DNA from: Nitrospirota bacterium
Lineage (GTDB): Bacteria; JACPQY01
NCBI GenBank assembly: GCA_016190245.1
Contig: JACPQY010000040.1
Coordinates: 1-64,000 of the forward strand
Direction of reading: 5' to 3'
Length of the DNA: 64,000 nt
The translations under genes and the position numbers were made by a program. The notes under the pieces were generated by a model. That model worked only from the letters and a program-made list of their open reading frames with translations. It did no database searches and had not been told where the DNA came from. Position 1 is the first letter of the stretch. The number at the start of each line of letters is the position of its first letter. Below, piece after piece: positions 42,950 through 52,747 of this stretch.

Positions 42950-43021
42950 GCCGGGGTAGCTCAATGGTAGAGCAGTCGATTCGTAATCGACAGGTTGTGG
43001 GTTCAAGCCCCGTCCCCGGCT
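42950..43021 (+). tRNA. tRNA-Thr (anticodon CGT)
   Basis: Cloverleaf visible: acceptor GCCGGGG/CCCCGGC, D-arm GCTC-AATGGTA-GAGC, anticodon arm GTCGA-TTCGTAA-TCGAC with anticodon CGT (reads ACG), T-arm GTGGG-TTCAAGC-CCCGT with two wobble pairs, discriminator T. CCA is not encoded. 72 nt. No integrase or att-like duplication is seen beside it. Confidence 0.95.
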
Positions 43022-43029
43022 GACCGACC

Positions 43030-44802
43030 GTGGTGAAACCCCTTCTCGACACATCGGATGGCGCGGTAGCCCGGGAATCGCCGCTGTGGTTCACCCGTCT
43101 GCGATGGGGCGCGGTCGGGGGCCTTGTACTCATGCTGTCGGTGGGGGGACATGTCTTGGGCATCCTCGATGCCGCAGCGCTTCCATACCTGTGGATGCTC
43201 GTAGCGGGCCTCGCGGCAGGCAATGTCGTCTTCCGCGCCCGAGCCGGCCGCGTGGAACGACCCGGACGCGAGGTGCTGATTCAAGTTCTATTCGACTTGG
43301 TCGTGCTCACAGGCCTTCTGGCACTGTCCGGCGGCTCCCTCAATCCCTTCGCGTTCGTCTACGCGTTCCACGTCGTCATGGCCGGGATCCTGCTCCCGGG
43401 CGGGTGGGCCTACCGCATCGCCGGGCTCTCGTCCGTCCTGTTCGTGGGGCTCGGGGCGGTGGGAGTGGCCGGATGGCTCCCCCAGTTTGCCTTGAGATTC
43501 GGCGGGCCGGACTCGATCCCGCTCGCCGAGGAGATCTCGCGACTTCAGTCGGCCCTCGGCGGCAGTCTCCACTACCAGTTGAGCACCGCTGCGGCGTTCA
43601 TCACCTCGATGTTCGTGCTCGCCTTCTTCACGACCACCCTGGCAGGCCGGCTGAGGGAACACCGGCGGAAGGCCGAGGTGCTGGCCGCCACGCTCAGCAG
43701 CAAAGCCGACGAACTGGGACTCGCAGAGGCACAGGTGCGCGAGGAGAAGGCGAAGCTCCTGGCCACCTACCAGTCCATGAGCGACGGAGTCATCCTGCTC
43801 GATCGCGAGAATCGAATCGTGTTCTCGAATGCGGCGGCAGAGGCCTTTCGGCGGCCGGGACGACACGTGGGCCGACCGGTCCTCGCGTGTCACCCGGAGA
43901 TGGCGCATGGCCGGGTGCAGGCCGAGCTGGAGTCACTGCGGAAGGGGCGCCGGACTTCCTTTCACCGGTTGGTGAGCGCGGGCGACCGTACCTTCGAGGC
44001 CACGTACACATCGGTGCGCGACGCGGCCGACCAGCATCTCGGCATCGTGATCGTTTCGCGCGATATCACGGACCGGCTGGAAATGGAAAAGCGGATGGCC
44101 CATCAGGAGAGACTCTCGTCTCTGGCACGGGTGGCGGCAGGACTGGCGCACGAGGTTGGCAATCCCCTCTCCTCGCTTATGGCGCGCCTTCGCCTGCTGG
44201 AAGAAGAGAAGGACGATCCTGCGACCGTGGAGGAGAGCCTCGTCGTTTTGAAAAGGGAGCTCATGCGAATCTCGCGCATCGTGCGTGACATGTCCGACTT
44301 CTCCCGCCCCGCACAGGGTGAGCCGGGCTCGTGTCTCGTGGGCACTGTCGTTCGCGATGTCCTGCGCCTCGTGGAACCGGATGCCCGCGAACGTGGCGTG
44401 CACTTGGAATGCGATCTCGATGGGGAGCTCCCGGCCGTGCCCGCCCATCCCGATCACCTCCGCCAGATCTTTCTAAATCTCCTCATCAATGCGCTGGACG
44501 CCACGCCGGCCGGCGGACGGATCGATGTGGCGGGAGGGCGGCGAGATTCGAAGGTCTGGGTCGCATTCCGGGACACGGGGCACGGCGTCCCCAGCGAACT
44601 CCTGCCGAGAATCTTCGAGCCGTTCTTCACCACGAAGACGGAGCGGAAGGGGACGGGGCTCGGCCTCTGGGTCAGTTACTCCCTCGCCCGGGCCCAGGGC
44701 GGCACCATCGAGATTTCGAGCGAGCCGGGAGCGGGTTCGACTTTCACGGTCCTCCTCGCGTTGCAGCCCCCTCTGTCTGAACCGGCGCAGGTGGAGCCTT
44801 GA
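43030..44802 (+). CDS. Membrane sensor histidine kinase, RegB-like N-terminus with PAS
   Basis: A 590-residue kinase. N-terminal membrane domain with about six helices contains GGSLNPF at 101-107, the GGXXNPF heptapeptide known from RegB/PrrB quinone-redox sensors. A linker coiled coil (about 205-245), a PAS domain (about 246-350) with an odd CHPE motif, then the catalytic core follow: H-box AHEVGNPL (His374), N-box NLLINALDA (Asn487), DTGHGV, GTGLGL. The RegB redox cysteine near the H-box is absent. Its stop overlaps the response regulator start. I infer sensing of membrane redox state and control of the adjacent sigma54 operon. Confidence 0.88.
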   Translation: MVKPLLDTSDGAVARESPLWFTRLRWGAVGGLVLMLSVGGHVLGILDAAALPYLWMLVAGLAAGNVVFRARAGRVERPGREVLIQVLFDLVVLTGLLALSGGSLNPFAFVYAFHVVMAGILLPGGWAYRIAGLSSVLFVGLGAVGVAGWLPQFALRFGGPDSIPLAEEISRLQSALGGSLHYQLSTAAAFITSMFVLAFFTTTLAGRLREHRRKAEVLAATLSSKADELGLAEAQVREEKAKLLATYQSMSDGVILLDRENRIVFSNAAAEAFRRPGRHVGRPVLACHPEMAHGRVQAELESLRKGRRTSFHRLVSAGDRTFEATYTSVRDAADQHLGIVIVSRDITDRLEMEKRMAHQERLSSLARVAAGLAHEVGNPLSSLMARLRLLEEEKDDPATVEESLVVLKRELMRISRIVRDMSDFSRPAQGEPGSCLVGTVVRDVLRLVEPDARERGVHLECDLDGELPAVPAHPDHLRQIFLNLLINALDATPAGGRIDVAGGRRDSKVWVAFRDTGHGVPSELLPRIFEPFFTTKTERKGTGLGLWVSYSLARAQGGTIEISSEPGAGSTFTVLLALQPPLSEPAQVEP

Positions 44803-46163
44803 ACGGTCACCTCCTCATCATCGACGACGAGGACTCCTACCGCGAGGACACGGCCCGCCTCGTGCGCAAGCGCGGACTCACCTGCACCACGGCGCCGGAC
44901 GGGACAACCGGGCTCAGGCTGGCCGAGGAGCGCCGGCCGGATGTCATCCTGTGCGACCTCATGATGCCCGGGATCAGTGGGATTGAGGTTCTCGATCGAT
45001 TGGGCGGCGTCTGCCCGGAGGCCATCGTGTTCGTCGTAACCGCCCACGCCACGATCGAGACCGCCATCGAGGCCCTGAGGCGCGGCGCCCACGACTACCT
45101 GCTCAAGCCGGTCCTGTTCGAGGATCTTCTCGCGAAAATCTCCCGCGCCTTGGAGGTGCGCGATCTTCGAAGAGAGGTCCGCACTCTCCGCCGGGAGATC
45201 TCTCGTCCGGAGGAAACCTTCGGCATCGTCGGCCAGAACCCGAGAATCCGCGAGATTCTGGATCTCATCACACGCCTGCCGCGGAACCGTCCGGCGGTGA
45301 TCGTCCGGGGCGAGACCGGAACGGGGAAAGAACTGGTGGCGCGCGCGGTCCATCTCGTGGGTGACCCTCCCGGGAAAAGGTTTGTGGCGCTGAACTGCGC
45401 GGCCATTCCCGATCACCTGATCGAGAGCGAGCTGTTCGGCTACAGAAAAGGCGCCTTCACGGGTGCGATCGAGGACCGGGAAGGGCACTTCGAGCGGGCG
45501 CACGGGGGGACCTTGTTTCTCGACGAGGTGGCGGCGATGCCACTCTCCCTTCAGGCCAAGCTCCTGCGGGCCATCGAGCAGAAGGAGATCATGCCGATCG
45601 GCGCGCGCGATCCCGTTCCGGCGGATGCCCGGATCGTGGCTTCAGCCCAGAGGGATTTGAGGGACCTCGTGAAAGAAGGCACGTTCCGCCAGGATCTTTT
45701 CTACCGCCTCCTCGTGGTCGAGATCGTCCTGCCTCCGCTTCGGGAGAGGCGGGACGACATTCCGCTCATCCTGGAGCACTACGTGCGGCGGCTGACCGCG
45801 GAGATGAAGGTGGGCTGCGAGGGCGTGGAGCCCGATGCCCTGAGGGCGCTGATGGCCTACTCCTGGCCGGGAAACATCCGAGAGTTGCGCAACGCCGTCG
45901 AGAGGGCGTTGATCGTGCTCAAGGGCAAGGTTCTCCGCCGAGAGGATTTTCCTCGGGACATCGTCGCCGGTGCCGAAGAGGCCGTGGGGCACGACGAACT
46001 CCGTCTGGCCGTCCGCGCCTACGAGCGCGAGCACATCCGCCAAGTGCTGGCCGAGTGCGGGGGTCACCGCGAGCGCGCGGCGTCCCGTCTGGGCATTGAC
46101 CGCGCCACGCTCTACCGCAAGATCAAGGACCTGGGGGTTCCGGGCCTGGACGCAGCAGAATAG
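44799..46163 (+). CDS. NtrC-type sigma54-dependent response regulator
   Basis: A 454-residue regulator starting with TTG that overlaps the kinase stop by 4 nt. Receiver domain with phosphoacceptor Asp53 and Lys103; AAA+ domain with Walker A GETGTGKE (171-178), GAFTGA loop (218-223) for sigma54 contact and Walker B GGTLFLDEVAAM; C-terminal Fis-type helix-turn-helix (RERAASRLGIDRATLYRKI). It should activate sigma54 promoters after phosphorylation by the adjacent kinase; a near-consensus one lies 138 nt downstream. Confidence 0.93.
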   Translation: MNGHLLIIDDEDSYREDTARLVRKRGLTCTTAPDGTTGLRLAEERRPDVILCDLMMPGISGIEVLDRLGGVCPEAIVFVVTAHATIETAIEALRRGAHDYLLKPVLFEDLLAKISRALEVRDLRREVRTLRREISRPEETFGIVGQNPRIREILDLITRLPRNRPAVIVRGETGTGKELVARAVHLVGDPPGKRFVALNCAAIPDHLIESELFGYRKGAFTGAIEDREGHFERAHGGTLFLDEVAAMPLSLQAKLLRAIEQKEIMPIGARDPVPADARIVASAQRDLRDLVKEGTFRQDLFYRLLVVEIVLPPLRERRDDIPLILEHYVRRLTAEMKVGCEGVEPDALRALMAYSWPGNIRELRNAVERALIVLKGKVLRREDFPRDIVAGAEEAVGHDELRLAVRAYEREHIRQVLAECGGHRERAASRLGIDRATLYRKIKDLGVPGLDAAE

Positions 46164-46300
46164 CACCGTTGCGCTGCCGCGACGCCGTCCGCGCCCGGAT
46201 CGTCGCAATCGCGCGACCCGCAGAGCATGCGGGCGCGGGAAGAATCAAGCGAGAACAATAGGGTGGTCGTCCCCCGCCGGAGAGACCCCGCCCGCGCTCG

Positions 46301-46316
46301 TGGCATGAGCATTGCA
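46301..46316 (+). promoter_or_regulatory. Sigma54 (-24/-12) promoter
   Basis: TGGCATGAGCATTGCA matches the consensus TGGCAC-N5-TTGCA with one change (C to T at position 6); the GG and GC pairs have correct spacing. It lies 24 nt before the GTG of the molybdoenzyme gene and directly after the sigma54 activator gene, so the pairing is strong. Confidence 0.85.
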
Positions 46317-46339
46317 TAGGGACTGCAGACCGAGTCACC

Positions 46340-49300
46340 GTGGACCAAGGAGCGAAGACGAAGATAGACCCCGGGAATGTGGAGGAGCCCTCGGGCTCAA
46401 CACAACAGGACACTAGGAAGTCGATCCTCTCCCGTCGCACCTTCGTCCAGTTGTTCGCCGCGGCCGGCGGCTCGCTCGCGTTCCTCGACAAGGAGGCCTG
46501 GGGAAGCGTGTTCACCTTCTTCGAGCCCTTCGACACGCCCAATCCACTTGCCCACTATCCGAACCGGAACTGGGAATCGGTCTACCGCGACCTCTTCCGC
46601 TACGACAGCGCCTTCACCTTCCTGTGCGCGCCCAACGACACCCACAACTGTCTGCTGCGCGCCTATGTGAAGAACGGCGTCGTCACACGCCTCGGCCCCA
46701 CCTATGGTTTCGGCGATGCCGTGGATCTCTACGGCAACCAGGCCTCGCACCGGTGGGAGCCACGCTGCTGCCAGAAGGGGTTGTCGCTCGTGCGCCGCTT
46801 CTACGGCGACCGGCGGTGCAAGTATCCCGTCGTGCGCGTCGGTTTCAAGAAGTGGATGGAAGCCGGCTTCCCGCGCGATCCGCAGACGGGCCGCGTCCCG
46901 CTCTCCTACATGAACCGTGGGAGGGACGGATGGCTCCGCCTTTCGTGGGAGGAGGCGTTCGACCTTTCCGCCCGCGCGCTCGCCAACATCGCCGAAACCT
47001 ACTCGGGTGACGCCGGGGCGAAGCGGCTGAAGGCGCAGGGATACGACGAGGCGATGGTGGAGGCCGTCGGAGGCGCCGGCGTCCAGACGCTCAAGTTCCG
47101 CGGCGGGATGCCCGCGCTCGGGGCGACGCGTATCTTCGCGCAGTACCGCCTGGCCAACTGCATGGCGCTGCTCGACGCGAAAATCCGCGGCCTCGATGCC
47201 ACGAAGGCCGTTGGCGCCCGCGGGTGGGACAATTACTCGTGGCACACGGACCTCCCTCCCGGTCATCCGATGGTCACCGGACAGCAGACGGTGGATTGGG
47301 ATCTGGTGTGCGTGGAGAACGCAGGCCTCGCCGTTGTCTGGGGAATGAACTGGATTGCCACGAAAATGCCGGACGCCCACTGGCTCACGGAGGCTCGTCT
47401 CAAGGGCACGAAGGTGGTCGTGATCGCCTGCGAATACAGTGCCACGTGCAACAAAGCCGATGCCGCCATTGTCGTCCGCCCCGGCACCACACCCGCCCTC
47501 GCGCTCGGACTCGCCGGCGTCATTCTCCGGGAAAAACTTCTCGACGAGGACTACGTACGGAGCACCACGGATCTGCCTTTTCTTGTGCGGATGGACACCA
47601 TGAAGCTCCTACGCGCGCAGGACGTGTGGCCGGACCGCCCACCCGCCGCCATCCAGAACGCCGTTACCGTGGAGCCTCAGGGCGCGAAGCCCGTGCCGAA
47701 CCATCTCCAGCCGAATGCCGTGGTCCCCGAAACCCTTCGCAAGGAGTGGGGCGACTTCGTCGTGTGGGATCAGACCCAGGGCGGTCCGCGCGTGGTGACG
47801 CGGGACGAATTCGGCGCGAAATCTTTTTCCAAGCCCGCCTTGGAGGGCACGTACACGGTGAAGACCGCCGGCGGAGAAATCTCCGTTCGCACGGTCTTCG
47901 ATCTCTTGAAGGAATACGTCCTCGCCAACTTTACCCTCGAACAGACGTCCGACATCACGTGGGCGCCGAAGGAAGCCATTGAATGGCTCGCTCGGGAGAT
48001 CGCCAGGAACAAGGCTTCCACGCTCTTTGCCGTCGGCATGGGGCCGAACCAGTTCTTCAACAACGACCTCAAGGATCGCGCGATCTTCTTCCTGGCTGCG
48101 CTGACGAAAAACATCGGCCTCATTGGCGCCAACGTAGGGAGCTACGCCGGGAACTACAGAGCGGCCTACCTGAACGGCCTGCCGCAATTCATCGCGGAGA
48201 ATCCCTTCGATCTCGAATTGGACCCCTCCAAACCGGCGCGGCCGAAGATGTACTGGAAGGGCGAGTCGGTCCACTATTTCAACGACAGCGAACACGTGCT
48301 GCGCGCAGGCAAGACGCTCATCACGGGAAAAGGCCACATCCCCACCCCCACGAAGGGCATCCTCGTTTCCAACAGCAACTCGCTCATCGGCAATGCGAAA
48401 GGCCACTACGAAAGCGTCGTCAACGTGTTCCCCCGGGTGGAGTTCATCGGCGTCAACGAGTGGTGGTGGACGGCCTCGTGCGAGTACGCCGACATCGTCT
48501 TCCCCGTCGATTCCTGGGCCGAGTTCCGCTTCCCCGACCTCACGATCTCGGTGACCAACCCCTTCCTCTACACCTACCCCCGCACACCACTACCCCGGAT
48601 CTTCAACACGCGGGCCGATATCGAAGTGGCGGCGGGGATCGCCTCCAAGCTCGCGGACGTCACGGGCGATCAGCGGTTCCGGGAGGCATGGAAGTTCATC
48701 TATGAGGGTACGGCCGGGCCCTACCTCCAGCGGGTCCTCGACTTCAGCAGCATGACGCGAGGCTACAAGATGGCCGACCTCGAGAAGAAGGCACAAGAAG
48801 GCGTCCCGTCCATCCTCCTCAGCCGGACCTACCCGAAGGTCGTCGGTTGGGAACAAGGCAACGAGGATCGCCCTTGGTACACCAAGACGGGTCGGCTCGA
48901 GTTCTATCGGGAGGAGGCGGAATTCGCGGACGCCGGCGAGACGATTCCTGTCCACCGCGAGCCAATCGACTCCACGTTCTACGAACCGAACGTCATCGTG
49001 GCGGAAAAGCACCCCGCCATCAGGCCAAAGACACCTGAGGACTACGGCGTGAAGCGCGAGGATCTCTCGGGAGACAGGCGGCAGGCGCGCAACGTCGTGA
49101 AGACGTGGGCCGACCTCAAGGAGACGCAGCACCCGCTGATGAAGGAGGGCCATCGGTTCATTTACCACACGCCCAAGTATCGCCACGGCGCCCACACGAC
49201 ACCCGTGGACACGGACGTCGTCTGCGTGTGGTTCGGCCCGTTCGGTGATGTGTACCGTCATGACAAGCGCAAGCCGTTCATCTCGGAGGCGTTCGTGGAC

Positions 49301-49873
49301 ATCAACCCGCTGGATGCCAGAGAGCTGGGGATCGAAGACGGCGACTACGTCTGGATCGACGCCGACCCCGCCGACCGCCCGTACCGCGGTTGGAAGAAAG
49401 GCACCGAGGAGTACAAGGTGGCGCGCCTGATGATCCGGGCCCGCTACTATCCCGGCACGCCGCGCGGCGTGGCCCGGACGTGGCACAACATGTTCGGCTC
49501 GACGTTCCAGAGCGTGAAGGGGCACGAAACCAACCCCACCGGCCTCGCGAAGGGTCCGGAGACCGGCTACCAGGCCATCTACCGATACGGCAGCCACCAG
49601 AGCTGCACGCGCGGCTGGCTCAAGCCGACGTGGATGACCGACTCCCTCGTCCGCAAGGATCTGCTGGGGCAGAGGATCGGCAAGGGTTTCATGCCGGACG
49701 TCCACTGTCCCACGGGGGCGCCACGGGAAAGTTTCGTCAAGATTACGAAGGCGGAAGACGGCGGCTACGGCGGCCAGAAGCTGTGGAAACCCGCGCGTGA
49801 CGGTTACCGGCCCACCTATGAAAACGACGCCATGAAGCGGTTCATGCGTGGCGAGTTCGTCAAGGCCAAGTAG
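46340..49873 (+). CDS. Periplasmic NxrA/NarG-type molybdopterin oxidoreductase alpha subunit
   Basis: A 1177-residue catalytic subunit of the type II DMSO reductase (NarG/NxrA/SerA/ClrA/EbdA) group. A twin-arginine signal ([14 protein letters not shown], 31-44) shows export. The FS0 cluster region is CAPNDTHNC (96-104) with CC at 143-144. Asp304, in [11 protein letters not shown], matches the Asp ligand of Mo in NarG. Wording such as [21 protein letters not shown] and [19 protein letters not shown] resembles the periplasmic nitrite oxidoreductase clade of Nitrospira and anammox bacteria. Substrate could be nitrite/nitrate, another oxyanion or a hydrocarbon. GTG start; first gene of a sigma54-controlled operon. 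Confidence 0.88.
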   Translation: MDQGAKTKIDPGNVEEPSGSTQQDTRKSILSRRTFVQLFAAAGGSLAFLDKEAWGSVFTFFEPFDTPNPLAHYPNRNWESVYRDLFRYDSAFTFLCAPNDTHNCLLRAYVKNGVVTRLGPTYGFGDAVDLYGNQASHRWEPRCCQKGLSLVRRFYGDRRCKYPVVRVGFKKWMEAGFPRDPQTGRVPLSYMNRGRDGWLRLSWEEAFDLSARALANIAETYSGDAGAKRLKAQGYDEAMVEAVGGAGVQTLKFRGGMPALGATRIFAQYRLANCMALLDAKIRGLDATKAVGARGWDNYSWHTDLPPGHPMVTGQQTVDWDLVCVENAGLAVVWGMNWIATKMPDAHWLTEARLKGTKVVVIACEYSATCNKADAAIVVRPGTTPALALGLAGVILREKLLDEDYVRSTTDLPFLVRMDTMKLLRAQDVWPDRPPAAIQNAVTVEPQGAKPVPNHLQPNAVVPETLRKEWGDFVVWDQTQGGPRVVTRDEFGAKSFSKPALEGTYTVKTAGGEISVRTVFDLLKEYVLANFTLEQTSDITWAPKEAIEWLAREIARNKASTLFAVGMGPNQFFNNDLKDRAIFFLAALTKNIGLIGANVGSYAGNYRAAYLNGLPQFIAENPFDLELDPSKPARPKMYWKGESVHYFNDSEHVLRAGKTLITGKGHIPTPTKGILVSNSNSLIGNAKGHYESVVNVFPRVEFIGVNEWWWTASCEYADIVFPVDSWAEFRFPDLTISVTNPFLYTYPRTPLPRIFNTRADIEVAAGIASKLADVTGDQRFREAWKFIYEGTAGPYLQRVLDFSSMTRGYKMADLEKKAQEGVPSILLSRTYPKVVGWEQGNEDRPWYTKTGRLEFYREEAEFADAGETIPVHREPIDSTFYEPNVIVAEKHPAIRPKTPEDYGVKREDLSGDRRQARNVVKTWADLKETQHPLMKEGHRFIYHTPKYRHGAHTTPVDTDVVCVWFGPFGDVYRHDKRKPFISEAFVDINPLDARELGIEDGDYVWIDADPADRPYRGWKKGTEEYKVARLMIRARYYPGTPRGVARTWHNMFGSTFQSVKGHETNPTGLAKGPETGYQAIYRYGSHQSCTRGWLKPTWMTDSLVRKDLLGQRIGKGFMPDVHCPTGAPRESFVKITKAEDGGYGGQKLWKPARDGYRPTYENDAMKRFMRGEFVKAK

Positions 49874-49882
49874 GAGCACCCC

Positions 49883-51010
49883 ATGCCCAAGGTCCACAAC
49901 TGGCAGATCAATCGAGAGATGGACTATCCCTACGAGGAATCCCGTCCGAAAAAACAGGTGGCGTACGTCTTCGACACCAACAAGTGTATCGAGTGTCAGA
50001 CCTGCTCGATCGCCTGCAAAACGACGTGGACATCCGGCAAAGGCCAGGAGTACATGTTCTGGAACAACGTGGAGACGAAGCCGTACGGCTTCTATCCGTT
50101 GGGGTGGGATGTGAAGATTCTGGAAAAGCTTGGCGCACAGGAGTGGGCCGGCGGCACCTATGCGGGCAAGACGGTGTTCGAGTCGGCGGCGCCCGGCGAG
50201 CGCGTGCTGGGCTACCAGCCGGGAGAGGAGGACTACGCCTCCCCGAACGTAGGCGAGGACGATGTCTCGGAGGTCGTCCAGAAGGGTGCCTTCTTCCAAG
50301 GGATACACAAGACATGGATGTTTTACCTCGCGCGCATCTGCAACCACTGTACCTACCCTGCATGCCTGGCTTCCTGTCCGCGAAAAGCCATCTATAAGCG
50401 GGAGGAAGACGGCGTGGTGCTCATCGATCAGACCCGCTGCCGCGGCTACCGCGAGTGCGTGAAGGCCTGCCCGTACAAGAAGGTGTTCTTCAACCTGATG
50501 ACGCGCGTCTCGGAGAAGTGCATCGCCTGCTACCCGCTCCTCGAACGGGGCAAGCAGCCGCGTTGCGTCGAGACCTGTATCGGGAGGATTCGACTCCAAG
50601 GTTGGCTCAGCCGGGCGGGTGAGGAGAAGAGGGACAACCCCATCGACTACCTTGTGCGCATCCGCAAAGTGGCCATCCCGCTCTATCCCCAGTACGGCCT
50701 CGAGCCGAATGTGTACTACGTCCCGCCGATCCACGTGCCGCGCGAGTTCCTGCTCCAGATGTTCGGCCCGGCGGTGGACGCGGCGGTGGACACCTATCGA
50801 AAGGCGAAAGACGACAAGGAACTCCTGGCGGCCCTGCTCCTGTTCGGGAGCTCGGATCAAACGATGACCTCCTTCAAGCGGGATGGCGACGCCGTCCTCG
50901 GCTACAACGCGAAGGGCGAACAGGTCGTGCGCGTCCCCTTCAAGGAACCGGTCTACATCCGGCCTTACTTTGATGAGAAGAACAATGTCTACCGACACAA
51001 CATCACGTAG
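49883..51010 (+). CDS. NxrB/NarH-type four-cluster iron-sulfur beta subunit
   Basis: A 375-residue electron-transfer subunit beginning [19 protein letters not shown], close in style to NxrB. Four cysteine clusters: [11 protein letters not shown] (35-45), [26 protein letters not shown], and CIAC...CVETC. The [17 protein letters not shown] stretch is typical of the family. In the first cluster all four Cys are kept, where Nitrospira-type NxrB has an Asp, a difference that may shift cluster potential. It would be co-exported with the alpha subunit and pass electrons to the haem subunit. Confidence 0.9.
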   Translation: MPKVHNWQINREMDYPYEESRPKKQVAYVFDTNKCIECQTCSIACKTTWTSGKGQEYMFWNNVETKPYGFYPLGWDVKILEKLGAQEWAGGTYAGKTVFESAAPGERVLGYQPGEEDYASPNVGEDDVSEVVQKGAFFQGIHKTWMFYLARICNHCTYPACLASCPRKAIYKREEDGVVLIDQTRCRGYRECVKACPYKKVFFNLMTRVSEKCIACYPLLERGKQPRCVETCIGRIRLQGWLSRAGEEKRDNPIDYLVRIRKVAIPLYPQYGLEPNVYYVPPIHVPREFLLQMFGPAVDAAVDTYRKAKDDKELLAALLLFGSSDQTMTSFKRDGDAVLGYNAKGEQVVRVPFKEPVYIRPYFDEKNNVYRHNIT

Positions 51011-51071
51011 AGCACCTAACACGGTGAACTTCTCGACAAAGGGCATCATGTTTGAGGTTCAAAGGCGAGCC

Positions 51072-51974
51072 ATGAGGAACGTCACAGCCGTGGCGCGCGT
51101 GGGTCTCGTGGTCTTGGCTGCTCTCGCGTGGAGTCCGGCCGCACCGGCGTCCGATTTCGAAATCGTCGCCAAGCACATCGGCAGCGGCCCGCTCCCCACG
51201 CTGAATCCGAACGACCCGAAGTGGAAGAGCGCTGCCGAGGCGGAGCTTTGGCTCCTTCCGCAGAACATGATCGCGCCGTCGCTTATCCAGCTCACGATCC
51301 CGTGGCTGAAAGTGCGGGCCCTCTGCAACGATACCGACATCGCGTTCCGTCTGGAGTGGCCGGACCCGACGCAGGACTACGTCCTGGACATCGGTGGTTT
51401 CTCGGACGGCGTCGCGATCGAATTCCCAATAGGACCCGCGGATCCGTCGCCCTTCATGGGTCACCCCTCCCAGGACGGCCAGCCGGCCGGACGTGTGCAC
51501 ATCGTCCACTGGAAAGCGACGTGGCAGGTGGACATGGACAAGGGTTTTCAGGGTGTCGATCAGATCTACCCGAACGCATGGTGGGACATCTACCCGTTCC
51601 TCAACGGAGCCTTCCCCTTCCTTACCGAGCAGAGTCTGACCGCCCGCGAGACGCTGAACTACTCGCCGGGCGCCTATGTCGGCAATCCGGTCTCGCTGAC
51701 GAAGCGGAAAACGCCCGTGGAGGAGTTGATCGCCGAAGGTTTCGGAACTCTCACCACGCAACCCCGTCAGGACGCCTGGGGCGTGGGCCTGTGGCGCGCG
51801 GGCAAGTGGACCGTAATTCTCGCGCGCCCGAAGGTTTCGAAGGACGCCATGGACAGCGTGCTCCCCATGCAAGGCGAATCCAAGAGGGCCTTCGCCGTGT
51901 GGAACGGATCGGACCAGGACCGCGGCGCCCGCAAGCACTACTTCCCATGGACCTCGCTCAAGATCGGGCCCTAA
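51072..51974 (+). CDS. Haem b-binding gamma subunit (EbdC/DdhC/NxrC-like)
   Basis: A 300-residue secreted protein (signal to about PAAPASD) of the ethylbenzene-dehydrogenase-related haem domain family. Features include the beta-sandwich phrases IAFRLEWPDPTQDY and GFSDGVAIEFPIG, and a segment with GHPSQDG...VHIVHWKATW; Met and Lys axial ligands are known for the family. It is the periplasmic exit of electrons from the alpha-beta pair. ATG 51072 gives the signal peptide directly; ATG 51048 is possible. Order A-B-C-D equals that of ebdABCD. Confidence 0.83.
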   Translation: MRNVTAVARVGLVVLAALAWSPAAPASDFEIVAKHIGSGPLPTLNPNDPKWKSAAEAELWLLPQNMIAPSLIQLTIPWLKVRALCNDTDIAFRLEWPDPTQDYVLDIGGFSDGVAIEFPIGPADPSPFMGHPSQDGQPAGRVHIVHWKATWQVDMDKGFQGVDQIYPNAWWDIYPFLNGAFPFLTEQSLTARETLNYSPGAYVGNPVSLTKRKTPVEELIAEGFGTLTTQPRQDAWGVGLWRAGKWTVILARPKVSKDAMDSVLPMQGESKRAFAVWNGSDQDRGARKHYFPWTSLKIGP

Positions 51975-52699
51975 CGCAGGGCATTCCGGCAGGTCGCCGC
52001 AACCGCGATGCGATGCGGTGGCTGGCCCGGGCGGATATGTTCCGCTTCCTCGGCAGGTGTTTCGACTACCCGACCGAAGGAGACCTGGATGACCTGACGC
52101 ACGTCGGTCGGTCCCTCGCTGCAGGCCCGCACCTGCACGAGCGGATTCGATCGCTGGTGGTGAATGTGTGCGAGGAGGCAAGCACCCGCGATCTCCAGAC
52201 GGAGCAATGCGAATACGAACGGATCTTCGACGTCGCGCCTGTCTGTCCCCCCTATGAATCGGCCTTCTGCCCGGCCCTGAAGGAGCGGGTTCTGTGTGAC
52301 ATCGCCGGCTTCTACACGGCGTTCGGACTGACACCGAGCGCCCGGCGCGCCGAGAGGCCGGATCACATCTGCGCCGAACTGGAGTTCCTATCCGTTGTCT
52401 CGGTCAAACTTGCGCTCGCCACGAGCGAAGGCCGCTTGGAGGCGCGCGAAGTGTGCGAACACGCCTATCGATCGTTTCTGGGAGATCACCTCGGACGTTG
52501 GGCCCAGCCGTTTTGCGAAGAGGTTGCCGCCGCCTCGAATTCCCGCCTCGTGGGGTCATCCACCTCCCTGCTCGCCCACTGGACCGCGCACGAGTTGAGA
52601 GTGCATCGGGTCCGGACGGATCCGTACACCGCCCCGGGCGTCTTGCCCCCGGAGGCGGAGATCTCGTGCGGGATGTCAGCCCAACCGCCGCAGGGGTAG
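51947..52699 (+). CDS. NarJ/TorD-type molybdoenzyme chaperone
   Basis: A 250-residue all-helical protein. The CPPYESAF motif (about residue 103) and EYERIFDVA before it are the NarJ/TorD signature. Such chaperones bind the Tat signal of the catalytic subunit and time cofactor loading before export. It overlaps the gamma subunit gene by 28 nt if started at ATG 51947; ATG 52013 is an alternative. No signal peptide, consistent with cytoplasmic action. Confidence 0.85.
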   Translation: MDLAQDRALTQGIPAGRRNRDAMRWLARADMFRFLGRCFDYPTEGDLDDLTHVGRSLAAGPHLHERIRSLVVNVCEEASTRDLQTEQCEYERIFDVAPVCPPYESAFCPALKERVLCDIAGFYTAFGLTPSARRAERPDHICAELEFLSVVSVKLALATSEGRLEAREVCEHAYRSFLGDHLGRWAQPFCEEVAAASNSRLVGSSTSLLAHWTAHELRVHRVRTDPYTAPGVLPPEAEISCGMSAQPPQG

Positions 52700-52747
52700 T
52701 CGCCACACCCACGCGGATGTAGAGTCCATCGTGTGAAAGGGAGAAAC

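Noticed and set aside
42950-43021. tRNA-Thr as an integration site of a genomic island
   Set aside because: No integrase gene and no duplicated tRNA 3' end were seen in the following 21 kb.
48590-51049. Minus-strand frame (about 819 codons) opposite the NxrA/NxrB-like genes
   Set aside because: Antisense shadow without recognisable domains; the plus-strand genes have cluster-binding motifs and operon context.
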